Positions 5,887 through 15,305 of a DNA stretch of 64,000 nt are shown piece by piece. The number at the start of each line of letters is the position of its first letter. The first letter of the stretch is position 1. This DNA is from Rhizobium sp. 18055 (GTDB taxonomy: Bacteria > Pseudomonadota > Alphaproteobacteria > Rhizobiales > Rhizobiaceae). The translations under genes were made by a program, and so were the position numbers. The notes under the pieces were generated by a model. It saw only the letters and a program-made list of their open reading frames with translations. It made no database searches and was not told the DNA's origin. Location of the stretch: NCBI RefSeq assembly GCF_902706285.1, contig NZ_CACSKD010000010.1, positions 62,001 through 126,000 of the forward strand. The letters are read 5' to 3'.

Positions 5887-7980
5887 TTGCACGACAACGA
5901 CTTGCAGACGTCAGGCGACGCAGGCGAGCATGACCGCCGCGACAGCCATGTACCCGGGAACCGTTTCCTCGGCCGCGTCGTCGCGTGCAGCGGGTCGCGC
6001 GCCACCATCGCCGCAATCGCCGAAGCCGGCGGCACCGATCTCACCGAACTCTGGTCCGTCGGCCGTCTGATCTCCATCACCGTTGGCCGCAACCGTGTCG
6101 TCGCGCTTGTCTATTCCATGAACACCGGCAGCCATGCCTGGGGCGAAGGCGAAGACAACTATTTCAAGATCGAGACCGAGCTGCTCGGCGAAGTCCGCGT
6201 CGATGAGGATGGCACCGAGCAATTCTCCACCGGCATTTCCCGCTACCCCTATCTCGGCGCCGTGGCCCACCGCATCCGCTCCGCAGACCTGATGCGCATC
6301 TACGATGCCGGCACCGGCACCACGGCCGTCATCGGCAAGCTGACCCAGGACGACAGCATCGACGCATCGATCCACATTCCATCGATGCTATCGAAACACT
6401 TCGCCATCGTCGGCTCGACCGGCGTCGGCAAATCGACTGCTGTCTCGCTGCTGCTGCACAAGGCGATCGAGGCCGACCCGAAGCTGCGCGTCCTGATCCT
6501 CGATCCGCACAACGAATTTGCCGCTGCCTTCCCGCATCACTCGGTCGTCGTCGATACCGACACCCTCGATCTGCCCTTCTGGCTGATGCGGCTGGAGGAA
6601 TTCGCCGAAGTGGTCTTCCGCGGCAGAACGCCGGTGCCGGAAGAACTCGACATCCTGCGCGACATCCTGCCGGAGGCCAAGCGCGGCTTCCGCGGCAGCG
6701 ACAATTCGTTGGTCCGCCGCACCACCGAGAAGAGCTCGATCACCGCCGACACGCCGGTTCCCTACCGCATGGCCGACCTGCTGGCGCTGATCGACGAGCG
6801 CATCGGCCGGCTGGAAGGCCGCACGGAAAAGCCCTTCCTGCGATCGTTGAAGATGCGCATCATCGCCGCGATCAACGATCCGCGCTACCACTTCATGTTC
6901 TCCAACAACACGATCTCGGACACGATCATGGAGACCGTGGCCGAGATCTTCCGCGTCCCCGGCGACAACCGGCCGATCTGCACCTTCCAGCTCTCCGGCA
7001 TCCCGTCCGAGGTCGTCAATTCGGTCGCTTCGGTCCTCTGCCGCATGGCATTCGAAATCGCGCTTTGGAGCGATGGCGCCATTCACATGCTTGTTGTTTG
7101 CGAGGAAGCCCACCGCTATATCCCGTCGGACCCGAACCTCGGCTTCGTCCCGACCCGCCAGGCCATCGCCCGCATAGCCAAGGAAGGCCGCAAATACGGC
7201 GTCTCGCTCGGCATCATCACCCAGCGCCCCGGTGAACTCGACCAGACCATCCTGTCGCAGTGCTCGACGCTGTTTGCCATGCGCCTGTCCAACGACCGCG
7301 ACCAGGAAATCATCCGCTCGGCGATCCCGAATTCCTCGATCTCGACCACCAGCTTCATCTCGTCGATCGGCAACGGCGAGGCCATCGCCTTCGGCGAGGC
7401 GATCAGCGTGCCGATGCGCATGCGATTCTCGCGCGTCCAGGAAGAACTGCTGCCGAAGGCCAACGGCGCCACGCCGAAACTCACCGAAGACGATCCTGAC
7501 AATGTCGATCTGCGCAAGATCGTCTCGCGCATGCGCGCCGTCAGCGGTCCTGACATCTCCGCCTTCCAGCAGAGCTACAAGAGCGCCGGCCTCGACTTGT
7601 CCGAGGAAGAGGACGCCGAATACGATCAGATCTTTGCGGCCGACGTCTATCCGCCGATCATCCCCGCGCCGATGCCCAGCACACCGCCGCTGGCCCCGAT
7701 CGAACCCTATCGGCAGGACATGTTGCCCCGCACGTCCTACCCGCCGCGCGAGCCCCTCGCTCCGCCCACCTCATCGCGCGAATCCTTCGGCGTCGCGGCC
7801 GATACCTCGATCGACAGCCGGCTTGAAGCGCTGCGACGCGAGATGCGCGGCGAACAGAGGCCTGCACCGAGACCGGCTGAGCCACAGGCACAGCCGACGA
7901 GTATTCGCCGCGAGCCAAACGTGTCGCTGCGCGACAGCATCCTCAGGAAGCCGCTGAGCAGTCTCTACGACAAGGATTGA
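5887..7980 (+). CDS. HerA-type hexameric ATPase (DUF87)
   Basis: This 697-residue protein has the HerA/FtsK-clade layout. Residues 25-150 form a small beta-barrel (HAS-barrel) domain. Walker A is GSTGVGKST at 176-184, a Walker B-like strand is VLILDPHNE at about 202-210, and a second acidic strand VVCEEAHRYIP lies near 402-412. An Arg-rich element (QAIARIAKEGRKYGVSLGIITQRP) follows. The last 120 residues are Pro-rich and probably unstructured. Archaeal HerA pumps DNA during end resection with the NurA nuclease; no NurA-like gene is adjacent, so the role here is open. The start is a TTG at 5887 with GGGAG about 9 bases upstream. Confidence 0.8.
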   Translation: MHDNDLQTSGDAGEHDRRDSHVPGNRFLGRVVACSGSRATIAAIAEAGGTDLTELWSVGRLISITVGRNRVVALVYSMNTGSHAWGEGEDNYFKIETELLGEVRVDEDGTEQFSTGISRYPYLGAVAHRIRSADLMRIYDAGTGTTAVIGKLTQDDSIDASIHIPSMLSKHFAIVGSTGVGKSTAVSLLLHKAIEADPKLRVLILDPHNEFAAAFPHHSVVVDTDTLDLPFWLMRLEEFAEVVFRGRTPVPEELDILRDILPEAKRGFRGSDNSLVRRTTEKSSITADTPVPYRMADLLALIDERIGRLEGRTEKPFLRSLKMRIIAAINDPRYHFMFSNNTISDTIMETVAEIFRVPGDNRPICTFQLSGIPSEVVNSVASVLCRMAFEIALWSDGAIHMLVVCEEAHRYIPSDPNLGFVPTRQAIARIAKEGRKYGVSLGIITQRPGELDQTILSQCSTLFAMRLSNDRDQEIIRSAIPNSSISTTSFISSIGNGEAIAFGEAISVPMRMRFSRVQEELLPKANGATPKLTEDDPDNVDLRKIVSRMRAVSGPDISAFQQSYKSAGLDLSEEEDAEYDQIFAADVYPPIIPAPMPSTPPLAPIEPYRQDMLPRTSYPPREPLAPPTSSRESFGVAADTSIDSRLEALRREMRGEQRPAPRPAEPQAQPTSIRREPNVSLRDSILRKPLSSLYDKD

Positions 7981-8005
7981 GAAAACCCCTCGGGCGCCAT
8001 CTCGT

Positions 8006-8896
8006 CTAACTCCGTCGTTCCCAGCTCTCGTCCATCTGGTTGCGAAACCAGGTCATCTGCCGCTTGGCATATTGCCGCGTCGCCGCCGCGCCCTTTTCGA
8101 GCACGTCCTTGCGCGTCATCGTGCCCCCAAGCATCGCCGAAATCTGCGACACCCCGATCGCCTTCATCACCGGCATCTCGGCCGGCAGCGACAGATCAAG
8201 CAGCGCCCTCACCTCATCCTCCGCGCCCTGCTCAAGCATCGCCTCGAAACGACCGTTGATGCGCGCGTGCAGGATATCACGCTGCGGCAGTACCACGATC
8301 TTCTGCGCCCTCTCCGGATTGACGATCACTGGCCCGGCCTGCCCCTGCAACTCGGCGATCGATCGGCCCGTCGCCTCCAGCACCTCCAGCGCCCGCACGA
8401 TCCGCTGCCCGTCCTGCGGATTGAGCGTCGCCGCCATATCCGGATCAAGCGCGCCCAATTCCCCATGCAGCACCGCTCCGCCCTCGCTGAGCAGGCGCGC
8501 ACGCAACCGCGTGCGAATCTCCTCCGGAATAGCGGGCATATCGGACAGTCCGCCGGTCAGCGCCTTGAAATAGAGCCCGGTACCGCCGACGAACACCGGT
8601 AGCCGCCCCTCGGCGCGCAGCCGCGGCAACAGCGCCGTCACATCCCGCAGCCAGGCCCCGGTCGAATAGGTACTGCCGGCCGGCACATGGCCGTAGAGAC
8701 AGTGCGGCACGCCCTGCATGTCCGCGTCGGACGGCCGTGCCGTCAGCACCCGCAGCGTATCGTAGACCTGCATGCTGTCGGCATTGACGACGACGCCGTC
8801 GTAACGTTTCGCCAGCTCGACGGCCAGTGCGGACTTGCCGCTGGCGGTCGGCCCGGTTATCAGGATCGCGTCCATTGCGTTCAGAAGGTTTTCCAT
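8006..8896 (-). CDS. miaA: tRNA dimethylallyltransferase
   Basis: This enzyme adds a dimethylallyl group to A37 of tRNAs that read codons beginning with U. It has 296 residues from the chosen start. The P-loop GPTASGKS is at residues 15-22 and the substrate motif DSMQVY near 43; GGTGLYFKAL, QDGQRIVRALEV and a C-terminal KRQMTWFRNQ are all typical. The ATG at 8896 has GAGGG five bases upstream; ATGs at 8899 and 8875 are possible. The start region overlaps that of the divergent serB, so each gene's ribosome binding site lies within or against the other's first codons. Confidence 0.95.
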   Translation of the reverse strand: MENLLNAMDAILITGPTASGKSALAVELAKRYDGVVVNADSMQVYDTLRVLTARPSDADMQGVPHCLYGHVPAGSTYSTGAWLRDVTALLPRLRAEGRLPVFVGGTGLYFKALTGGLSDMPAIPEEIRTRLRARLLSEGGAVLHGELGALDPDMAATLNPQDGQRIVRALEVLEATGRSIAELQGQAGPVIVNPERAQKIVVLPQRDILHARINGRFEAMLEQGAEDEVRALLDLSLPAEMPVMKAIGVSQISAMLGGTMTRKDVLEKGAAATRQYAKRQMTWFRNQMDESWERRS

Positions 8897-8897
8897 C

Positions 8898-9788
8898 ATG
8901 GCCCTCGTTGCCACGCTTGTTGCCAATCCGTCAAATCCTGTTCTGACACCCGAGATCGCAGAGAAGGCTGCGGACGCCGCAAAAGCCTCCGGTCTCTACT
9001 GGCTGGCCGACGGGATCGCCTGCGATATCGCGCTCCGCGACGGCACCGATGCGGACGCTGCGCGAGACGCTATCTCGGCCGTCATCGGCACGGCTGCGAT
9101 CGATCTGGTGATCCAGGAGCAGGAAACGCGGCGCAAGAAGCTGCTGATCGCCGACATGGATTCGACCATGATCGGCCAGGAATGCATCGACGAGCTGGCC
9201 GCCGAAGTTGGCCTCAAGGACAAGGTGGCGACGATCACGGCGCGCGCCATGAACGGCGAGATCGCCTTCGAGCCGGCGCTGCGCGAACGCGTGGCGCTGC
9301 TGAAGGGCCTGCCGATCTCCGTGGTCGACGAGGTCATCGCCAAGCGCATCACCCTGACACCAGGCGGCATGGAACTGATCGCCACGATGAAGGCGAAGGG
9401 CTATTATACGGCGCTGGTCTCCGGCGGCTTCACCGTCTTCACCAGCCGCATCGCCGAGACGCTCGGCTTCGACGAAAACCGCGCCAACATCCTGCTTAAG
9501 GAAAACGGCTATCTGACCGGTTTCGTCGCCGAACCGATCCTCGGCAAGCAAGCCAAGGTCGATGCGCTCGAGGATATCTGCGCAAGGCTTGGTATCTCGC
9601 CTTATGAGGCGATGGCCGTCGGCGACGGCGCCAACGATCTCGGCATGCTGCATCTGGCAGGGTCAGGCGTCGCGCTCCACGCCAAGCCGGCAGTCGCGGC
9701 CGAAGCCAAGATCGAGATCAACCATTCGGACCTCAGCGCCCTGCTCTACATCCAGGGCTACCGCAAGACGGATTTCGTCACGGTCTGA
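8898..9788 (+). CDS. serB: Phosphoserine phosphatase
   Basis: A 296-residue HAD-superfamily enzyme that removes phosphate from phosphoserine, the last step of serine synthesis. The nucleophile motif is DMDSTMIGQE at about residues 86-95; the second motif includes LVSGGFTVF, and the acidic third motif is AVGDGANDLGML. An N-terminal ACT-like region of about 80 residues precedes the catalytic domain, as in other SerB proteins. The ATG at 8898 overlaps the divergent miaA start. A minus-strand terminator for the converging protease gene lies just past its end. Confidence 0.95.
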   Translation: MALVATLVANPSNPVLTPEIAEKAADAAKASGLYWLADGIACDIALRDGTDADAARDAISAVIGTAAIDLVIQEQETRRKKLLIADMDSTMIGQECIDELAAEVGLKDKVATITARAMNGEIAFEPALRERVALLKGLPISVVDEVIAKRITLTPGGMELIATMKAKGYYTALVSGGFTVFTSRIAETLGFDENRANILLKENGYLTGFVAEPILGKQAKVDALEDICARLGISPYEAMAVGDGANDLGMLHLAGSGVALHAKPAVAAEAKIEINHSDLSALLYIQGYRKTDFVTV

Positions 9789-9796
9789 AAACGAAA

Positions 9797-9817
9797 ACCG
9801 GGCCATAAAGGCCCGGT
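9797..9817 (-). terminator. Terminator of the DegP-like gene
   Basis: ACCGGGCC (9797-9804) and GGCCCGGT (9810-9817) form a perfect 8-base stem. On the minus strand it is followed by TTTCGTTTTC. It lies between serB and the convergent protease gene and could also slow transcription coming from serB. Confidence 0.75.
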
Positions 9818-9840
9818 CCCGTGATCCATTGTATGCCGGT

Positions 9841-11439
9841 CTATTCCATCGGCACCGCGACGAAGCGCAGGTCGCCATTGGCCGAAGCGATCATCATCTG
9901 CGCATTGCGCCGACCTTCCTGCTTCAACGACTGCACTTTGGCGACGACCGCATCGGGCGAGCGCATGAATTCCTGCGCCACTTCGACGATCACATCGCCG
10001 GCCTTCAGCCCCTTTTCGGCAGCAAGCGATCCGGGCGTCACGTCCGCCACCAGAACACCATCGACGCTCTCGCCGATCCCGAAGGTCTTGCGCGTTTCGG
10101 CGCTCAGTGCCGACAGCGAAAGCCCGAGGACATTCTTGGCATCGGCGGCATCCGGGGCCGGCTGGTCCGGCTTGCCCTTGGCATCCGGCATCGGCTGTGC
10201 CGGATCGCCGTCCGGCTGGTCCATATCCTGGTTTTCATCCGGATCCGGATTGATGACGCCGCTGTGCTGCTCGCCACCATCAGGGGCAGCGGCAGCCTGA
10301 TCGCTGTCTTCGAGACGGCCGAGCGTCACCTTGACGGTCTGCTCCTTGCCATCACGCAGAACCAGGACATCGACAGCCTTGCCGACAGGGCTTTCGGCAA
10401 CGACGCGCGGCAGGTCCCGCATCTCGTTGACGGCCTTGCCGTCGAATTTCAAAATGACATCGCCAGCCTTGATCGAGCCGTCATCGACAGGTCCACCCTT
10501 GATGACGCCGGCCACCAGCGCGCCACGGGCGCTCGACAGCCCGAGGCTGTCGGCAATATCGTCGGTGACGGGCTGTATGCGCACGCCGAGCCAGCCGCGA
10601 CGGGTTTCGCCGAACTCGCGCAACTGCTGCACGACACCCGACGCCAGTTCCGACGGCACCGAGAAGCCGATACCGATCGAACCGCCGCTCGGCGAGATGA
10701 TCGCCGTGTTGATGCCGATCACTTCGCCCTTCATGTTGAACAGCGGTCCGCCGGAATTACCCTTGTTGATCGCCGCATCGGTCTGGATGAAGTTGTCGTA
10801 AGGGCCGGCATTGATGTTGCGCCCGCGCCCGGAAATGATGCCCACCGTCACCGATCCGCCGAAGCCGAACGGATTGCCGATCGCCATCACCCAGTCGCCG
10901 ATGCGCATGCCGCTGGAATCGCCGAATTTCACGAACTTCAGCGGCGCCTTCGGTTCCACCTTCAGAACGGAAAGATCGGTCTTCGTGTCGGTGCCGATCA
11001 GCTTCGCCTTCAGCTTGCTGCCATCGGCGAAATTCACCTCGATATCGTCGGCGCCTTCGATCACATGGTTGTTGGTGACGATAAAGCCCTGCGGGTCGAT
11101 GACGAAGCCGGAGCCGAGCGAGCTGACATTGTGGTTGCCGCCCTGCTTGCCCTTCTGCTTGTTGAAGAAATCGTTGAAGAACTCCTGGAACGGCGATCCG
11201 TCGGGCGCGCGCGGCGCCGGACCGGCCCCCTCGTCGTCCTTGACGTTCTGCGACGTCGAGATGTTCACCACCGCATCGAGCAGCCCCTCGGCCAGATCGG
11301 CGACGGATGCCGGTCCGTTGGTCGGCGGCGTGCCCTGTGCCTGGACCAGCCCGGCGAACCCGACATTAGCCAGAAGTGCAGCGCCGGCAACAAGCGCAAG
11401 CGATCGTCTGTAGGTCGGGCGGATCGTGGGGGCCATCAA
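9841..11439 (-). CDS. DegP/DegQ-type periplasmic serine protease (Do family)
   Basis: The protein has 532 residues, with an N-terminal signal peptide (about residues 12-35, ending near VQAQG). The trypsin-like domain carries His in IVTNNHVIEGAD, Asp in TKTDLSVLKV and Ser in NKGNSGGPLFN. Two PDZ domains follow, separated by an unusual acidic, Pro-rich linker (about residues 395-430, with repeated DP and QP). Do-family proteases degrade or refold misfolded envelope proteins. The hydrophobic start and lack of a retained anchor suggest periplasmic release. A terminator follows the gene; hflK-hflC lies upstream on the same strand after a 200-base gap and its own terminator. Confidence 0.9.
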   Translation of the reverse strand: MMAPTIRPTYRRSLALVAGAALLANVGFAGLVQAQGTPPTNGPASVADLAEGLLDAVVNISTSQNVKDDEGAGPAPRAPDGSPFQEFFNDFFNKQKGKQGGNHNVSSLGSGFVIDPQGFIVTNNHVIEGADDIEVNFADGSKLKAKLIGTDTKTDLSVLKVEPKAPLKFVKFGDSSGMRIGDWVMAIGNPFGFGGSVTVGIISGRGRNINAGPYDNFIQTDAAINKGNSGGPLFNMKGEVIGINTAIISPSGGSIGIGFSVPSELASGVVQQLREFGETRRGWLGVRIQPVTDDIADSLGLSSARGALVAGVIKGGPVDDGSIKAGDVILKFDGKAVNEMRDLPRVVAESPVGKAVDVLVLRDGKEQTVKVTLGRLEDSDQAAAAPDGGEQHSGVINPDPDENQDMDQPDGDPAQPMPDAKGKPDQPAPDAADAKNVLGLSLSALSAETRKTFGIGESVDGVLVADVTPGSLAAEKGLKAGDVIVEVAQEFMRSPDAVVAKVQSLKQEGRRNAQMMIASANGDLRFVAVPME

Positions 11440-11582
11440 GCATCCTCATGTGTGTCAAAAACGCACTCTGATCACGAGCATAAGGCGTAATGATGGAGGG
11501 TGAAATCACCTTTTCGCGAAATCCCGTGCAATCTGCGTGGGACGAACAGGAAGCCCTGAAATGGTCAGCCGTACCGCCAACA

Positions 11583-11610
11583 GAAAAGGGGCCGGCAAGA
11601 TGCCGACCCC
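11583..11610 (-). terminator. Terminator of the hflKC operon
   Basis: On the minus strand a 10-base stem (11588-11597 with 11601-11610, one G-T pair) with a 3-base loop is followed by TTTTC at 11583-11587. It lies 28 bases after the hflC stop codon. Confidence 0.8.
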
Positions 11611-11637
11611 CATGATCTCAAAGCGTCGCTGCGGCGT

Positions 11638-12582
11638 TTAGTTGGCCGGAGCAGTCGGTACCGCTGGCAGGTTGAGCGCTGCCGGCGGAACGCCACCCGG
11701 CAGGCCGGACGCGCTGTTGAAGTAGCGGAAGAACTCCGAGGTCGGCGACAGCACCAGCGTTGTGTCCTGCGAGGACATCGCCGTGGTGTAGGCTGCCATC
11801 GAGCGATAGAACTCGAAGAAGTTCGGGTTCTTGTTGAAGGCGTCGGCGAACAGACGGCTGCGTTCCGCTTCGCCCTGACCGCGCAGGATTTCCGAGTCAC
11901 GCTGGGCTTCCGCAGTGATCTCGACAACCTGTCTGTCGGCGATGGCGCGACGGCGCTGTCCTTCTTCGCCACCCTGCGCACGCAGAAGCTCGGCTTCGGC
12001 AAGTCGCTCGGCGCGCATGCGGTCGTAGGTCTTCGGCGCAACTTCGCGCGTCAGGTCGGTACGACGGATACGGACGTCCTGGATGTTGAGGCCAAGCGCC
12101 TCGGCATCCCGGTGCAGATCGTCGCGCACTTCGAGCATCATCGCGACACGCTCTTCGGAAAGAGCCGCATCGAAATCACGCAGACCGTAGACACGGCGCA
12201 GCGACGAATCGAGCTGGGTGCGAAGACGGGCTTCGGCCGACTCGCGGTCGCCGGAGACCGTTTCGCGGAAGCGGCGGACGTCCTTGATGTCGTAGATCAC
12301 GAAAGCATCGACGTCGAAGGTCGCACCACCGCGCACCTGGACGCGAATGTTGTCGAGGTCGAAGCGCAGTGCCTGCTTTTCGACGATCTGGACGCGATCG
12401 GCGTCCATGAAGGTGAAGGGCAGCTTGAAGTAGATGCCGGGCTCCGTCTTTACCGACTGGATCTGACCGAAGCGGACGACAATCGCCTGTTCACGCGCAT
12501 TGACCACGAAGATGGACGAATAGACCGCCACCAGAACGACGGCGAGAGCGATGAGGAAGATCGGAAGTTTGTTCGAAGTCAT
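11638..12582 (-). CDS. hflC: Membrane protease modulator HflC
   Basis: A 314-residue SPFH/band-7 protein with one N-terminal membrane anchor (about residues 6-26, LPIFLIALAVVLVAVYSSIFVV) and a large periplasmic domain. The ending, rich in Ala/Glu (AEAELLRAQGGEEGQRRRAIADR), forms the coiled coil of the HflKC cage. HflKC binds FtsH and limits which membrane proteins that protease degrades. It begins 3 bases after hflK, so the two are translated together, and a terminator follows it. Confidence 0.95.
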   Translation of the reverse strand: MTSNKLPIFLIALAVVLVAVYSSIFVVNAREQAIVVRFGQIQSVKTEPGIYFKLPFTFMDADRVQIVEKQALRFDLDNIRVQVRGGATFDVDAFVIYDIKDVRRFRETVSGDRESAEARLRTQLDSSLRRVYGLRDFDAALSEERVAMMLEVRDDLHRDAEALGLNIQDVRIRRTDLTREVAPKTYDRMRAERLAEAELLRAQGGEEGQRRRAIADRQVVEITAEAQRDSEILRGQGEAERSRLFADAFNKNPNFFEFYRSMAAYTTAMSSQDTTLVLSPTSEFFRYFNSASGLPGGVPPAALNLPAVPTAPAN

Positions 12583-12585
12583 GGA

Positions 12586-13683
12586 TCAACCTCCCTGCTG
12601 CGATGGTTTGCCGATTTCGTTGAGCGGCAGGTAAGGGACAACCCCCTGCTTCTCATCGATGATGACCTTCTTGGAATTCTTCATCACCTGTTCCATGGTT
12701 TCCAGGAACAGTCGCTTGCGGGTCACTTCGGGAGCCTTGGTGTATTCGTCGTTGACGGAGTTGAATCGCTGCGCCTCACCTTCCGCTTCCTTGACGACGC
12801 GATCCTTGTATGCGGCAGCCGCTTCACGGATCTGCGCCGCGTCACCGCGTGCCTGGCCGAGTTTCTGGTTGGCATACTGGTTCGCTTCTTCGACGAGACG
12901 CTGCTTGTCCTGGTCGGCACGCTGTACTTCTTCGAAGGCATCGGCGACTTCACGCGGCGGCGCTACGTCCTGGATCGTGATCGCATTGATCGAGATACCG
13001 CTCCTGTAGCGATCCATCGTGCCCTGCACGATAGCAGCCACTTCGGTTTCGATCGGCTGGCGATTGTCGCGGAACGCATCCTGCGCAGGACGACGGCCGA
13101 CGACTTCGCGCATCGCGCTTTCGGCAACCTGCTGCAGCGTTTCAGCCGGATTTTCGACGTTGAAGAGGAACGCCTTCGGATCTGTCACGGTGAAAAACAC
13201 CGAGAACTGCACGTTGAGAATGTTCTGGTCGCCCGACAGCATCAGCCCGTTCGACGACGAAGACGACGTCGCGCCAATGTTCTGCTGCTGCACCGTCACC
13301 TTGACGATCTCGACAGTCTCCATCGGCCACAGGTGGAAGTGCAGGCCAGGCATCGAGACTTCCTGCTTCGGATTGCCGAAGCGCAGTTCGACGCCGCGCT
13401 CGTCCGGCTGGACCATGTAGATGCACTGGAAAAGCCAGAATGCCACGACGATCGCCGCAACAATCAGAAGCACGCCCGTATTGAACCCGCCGGGCACGAC
13501 GCCGCGCAGCCGGTCCTGACCACGGCGGATGATCTCCTCGAGATCGGGCGGTCCGCCCTTGCCGCCACCGCCGCCGCGTGGACGGTTTGGCCCCTGCCCC
13601 CACGGTCCCTGATTATTTCCTCCACCGCCGCCGCCGCCCCAAGGGCCGCCGCCGCCACCATTCTGATTGCTCCAGGGCATCAA
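12586..13683 (-). CDS. hflK: Membrane protease modulator HflK
   Basis: The 365-residue partner of HflC. The first 45 residues are very rich in Gly, Asn, Trp and Pro, a cytoplasmic low-complexity region normal for HflK. A membrane helix follows (LLIVAAIVVAFWLFQCIYMV, about residues 70-90), then the band-7 domain (VQPDERGVELRFG) and a coiled-coil tail. It is first in the hflKC operon. The 150 bases upstream, up to folA on the same strand, should hold the promoter, though I see no convincing hexamers. Confidence 0.95.
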   Translation of the reverse strand: MMPWSNQNGGGGGPWGGGGGGGNNQGPWGQGPNRPRGGGGGKGGPPDLEEIIRRGQDRLRGVVPGGFNTGVLLIVAAIVVAFWLFQCIYMVQPDERGVELRFGNPKQEVSMPGLHFHLWPMETVEIVKVTVQQQNIGATSSSSSNGLMLSGDQNILNVQFSVFFTVTDPKAFLFNVENPAETLQQVAESAMREVVGRRPAQDAFRDNRQPIETEVAAIVQGTMDRYRSGISINAITIQDVAPPREVADAFEEVQRADQDKQRLVEEANQYANQKLGQARGDAAQIREAAAAYKDRVVKEAEGEAQRFNSVNDEYTKAPEVTRKRLFLETMEQVMKNSKKVIIDEKQGVVPYLPLNEIGKPSQQGG

Positions 13684-13834
13684 AACCTCGTTGTTCGTTA
13701 CATCATGCGATCGCTTTACCCACGGGGGCGGCGGATATTCGCGTTCGAGACCGTTATAGGTATCGCCGCATCGGCTTTCAACGCGGCATCGGGAAGTTGA
13801 CGGTATTTCTTGGAAAATAGTTGGTTTTCAGTGC

Positions 13835-14347
13835 TCAACGCCTGTCATAGACAACGAACCGCGTCGGATAGCTGTCCTTTTCACCGGCAGGAACCTCGAC
13901 AGTTTCGCCAGCCATCCAGATAGCCGGGTCAATATCGGGAAAAGACGCGTCCCCCTCCACATCGACCTCCACATGGGTGAGGCATATCCGATCGGCGGCA
14001 TCCATTGCCTGCCGGTAGATCTGGCCGCCCCCGATGATGCAGATTTCGTCCTCGCCCTTTTCAATTGCCAGCGCTTCCCCCACCGAAATCGCCTCGTCGA
14101 GCGAGGTGACCGTACGCACATCGGGATGATCGATCACCGTCGAACGGGAAATCACCACATTCGGCCGCCCCGGTAGCGGCCTGCCGATCGAATCATAGGT
14201 TTTGCGGCCCATGATGACAGGCTTGCCCGATGTCAGTACCTTGAACCGCTTCAAATCCGTCGAAAGGTGCCACGGCATGTCGCCGTCGCGGCCGATGATG
14301 CCGTTGCGCGCCGCGGCAACCACGATCGTCTTGCGAATATCCGACAT
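13835..14347 (-). CDS. folA: Dihydrofolate reductase
   Basis: A 170-residue enzyme that reduces dihydrofolate to tetrahydrofolate with NADPH, replacing the folate consumed by thymidylate synthase. Visible motifs include NGIIGRDGDMPWHLSTDLKRFK near the N terminus (the Met20-type loop with the catalytic acidic residue), VIMGRKTYDSIG and the glycine turn IIGGGQIYRQAM. The start follows thyA by 12 bases, so thyA-folA is a two-gene operon coupling dTMP synthesis to folate recycling. Confidence 0.95.
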   Translation of the reverse strand: MSDIRKTIVVAAARNGIIGRDGDMPWHLSTDLKRFKVLTSGKPVIMGRKTYDSIGRPLPGRPNVVISRSTVIDHPDVRTVTSLDEAISVGEALAIEKGEDEICIIGGGQIYRQAMDAADRICLTHVEVDVEGDASFPDIDPAIWMAGETVEVPAGEKDSYPTRFVVYDRR

Positions 14348-14359
14348 GAGCTTCCCTGA

Positions 14360-15154
14360 TCAGACGGCGATCGGCGCCTTGATGCTGGCATCGGCTTCAT
14401 AGCCCACCAGCTCGAAATCCTCGAAGGTGAAGCCGAAGATATCCTTCACATCTGGATTGATGCGCATGAACGGCAAAGGCTTCGGCTGGCGCGTCAGCTG
14501 CAGCTTCGCCTGTTCGAAATGATTGTGATAGATATGCGTGTCGCCGAGCGTATGGACGAAATCGCCAAGCTTCAGCCCTGTCACCTGCGCCACCATCATC
14601 GTCAGCAGCGCGTATGAGGCAATGTTGAATGGAACGCCCAAAAACACATCCGCGGATCGCTGATAGAGCTGGCACGACAGCTTGCCGTCGGCGACATAGA
14701 ACTGGAACAGGCAGTGGCAAGGCGGCAGCGCCATGTTGTCCACCTCAGCCGGGTTCCAGGCCGAGACGATATGACGGCGCGAATTCGGGTTTTTGATCAG
14801 ACCGGACACCAGATTGGCGATCTGGTCGATATGGCCGCCATCGGGCGCCGGCCACGAGCGCCACTGCGCGCCGTAGACCGGGCCGAGATCGCCATTCTCG
14901 TCGGCCCACTCGTCCCAGATCGAAACCCCATTGTCCTTGAGGTAGCCGATATTGGTCTCGCCCTTCAGAAACCACAGCAACTCGTGAATAATCGAGCGCA
15001 GGTGCAGCTTCTTGGTGGTGAGAACAGGAAAGCCTTCCTGCAGGTCGAAGCGCATCTGATGGCCGAACACCGAGCGCGTACCCGTGCCCGTGCGGTCACC
15101 CCGATCGGTTCCGGCTTCCATCACATGGTTCAAGAGATCGAGATATTGCTTCAT
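14360..15154 (-). CDS. thyA: Thymidylate synthase
   Basis: A 264-residue enzyme that methylates dUMP to dTMP using methylenetetrahydrofolate; the length is the same as the E. coli enzyme. The catalytic cysteine lies in LPPCHCLFQFYV, close to residue 146. Other signatures are RTGTGTRSVFG near the start, RRHIVSAWNP, and the C-terminal substrate segment ending IAV. It heads the thyA-folA operon. The 150 bases upstream separate it from the divergent tmRNA gene and should hold both promoters. Confidence 0.97.
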   Translation of the reverse strand: MKQYLDLLNHVMEAGTDRGDRTGTGTRSVFGHQMRFDLQEGFPVLTTKKLHLRSIIHELLWFLKGETNIGYLKDNGVSIWDEWADENGDLGPVYGAQWRSWPAPDGGHIDQIANLVSGLIKNPNSRRHIVSAWNPAEVDNMALPPCHCLFQFYVADGKLSCQLYQRSADVFLGVPFNIASYALLTMMVAQVTGLKLGDFVHTLGDTHIYHNHFEQAKLQLTRQPKPLPFMRINPDVKDIFGFTFEDFELVGYEADASIKAPIAV

Positions 15155-15273
15155 CGCCCGCCGCCGATTCCATTTTTCCGATGTTTAAGCGCATCAGCCG
15201 CCAAAACCAATCACGCTCGATGCTTTTCCCGATAAATCTGCACCCGCCTGCAATGCTTTTATGACGATGGCCC

Positions 15274-15302
15274 TTCCCAACCGAAACGGAAAACACTATA
15301 TC
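15274..15302 (+). promoter_or_regulatory. Candidate promoter of the tmRNA gene
   Basis: TTCCCA (15274-15279) and TATATC (15297-15302) are 17 bases apart, placing a transcription start near 15309, just before the tmRNA acceptor piece. The match to the consensus is moderate. Confidence 0.45.
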
Positions 15303-15305
15303 AGC

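Noticed and set aside
9562..11490. Long plus-strand frame opposite the DegP-like protease
   Set aside because: Same shadow effect; the protein looks compositional (Arg, Asp, His) and has no start signal.
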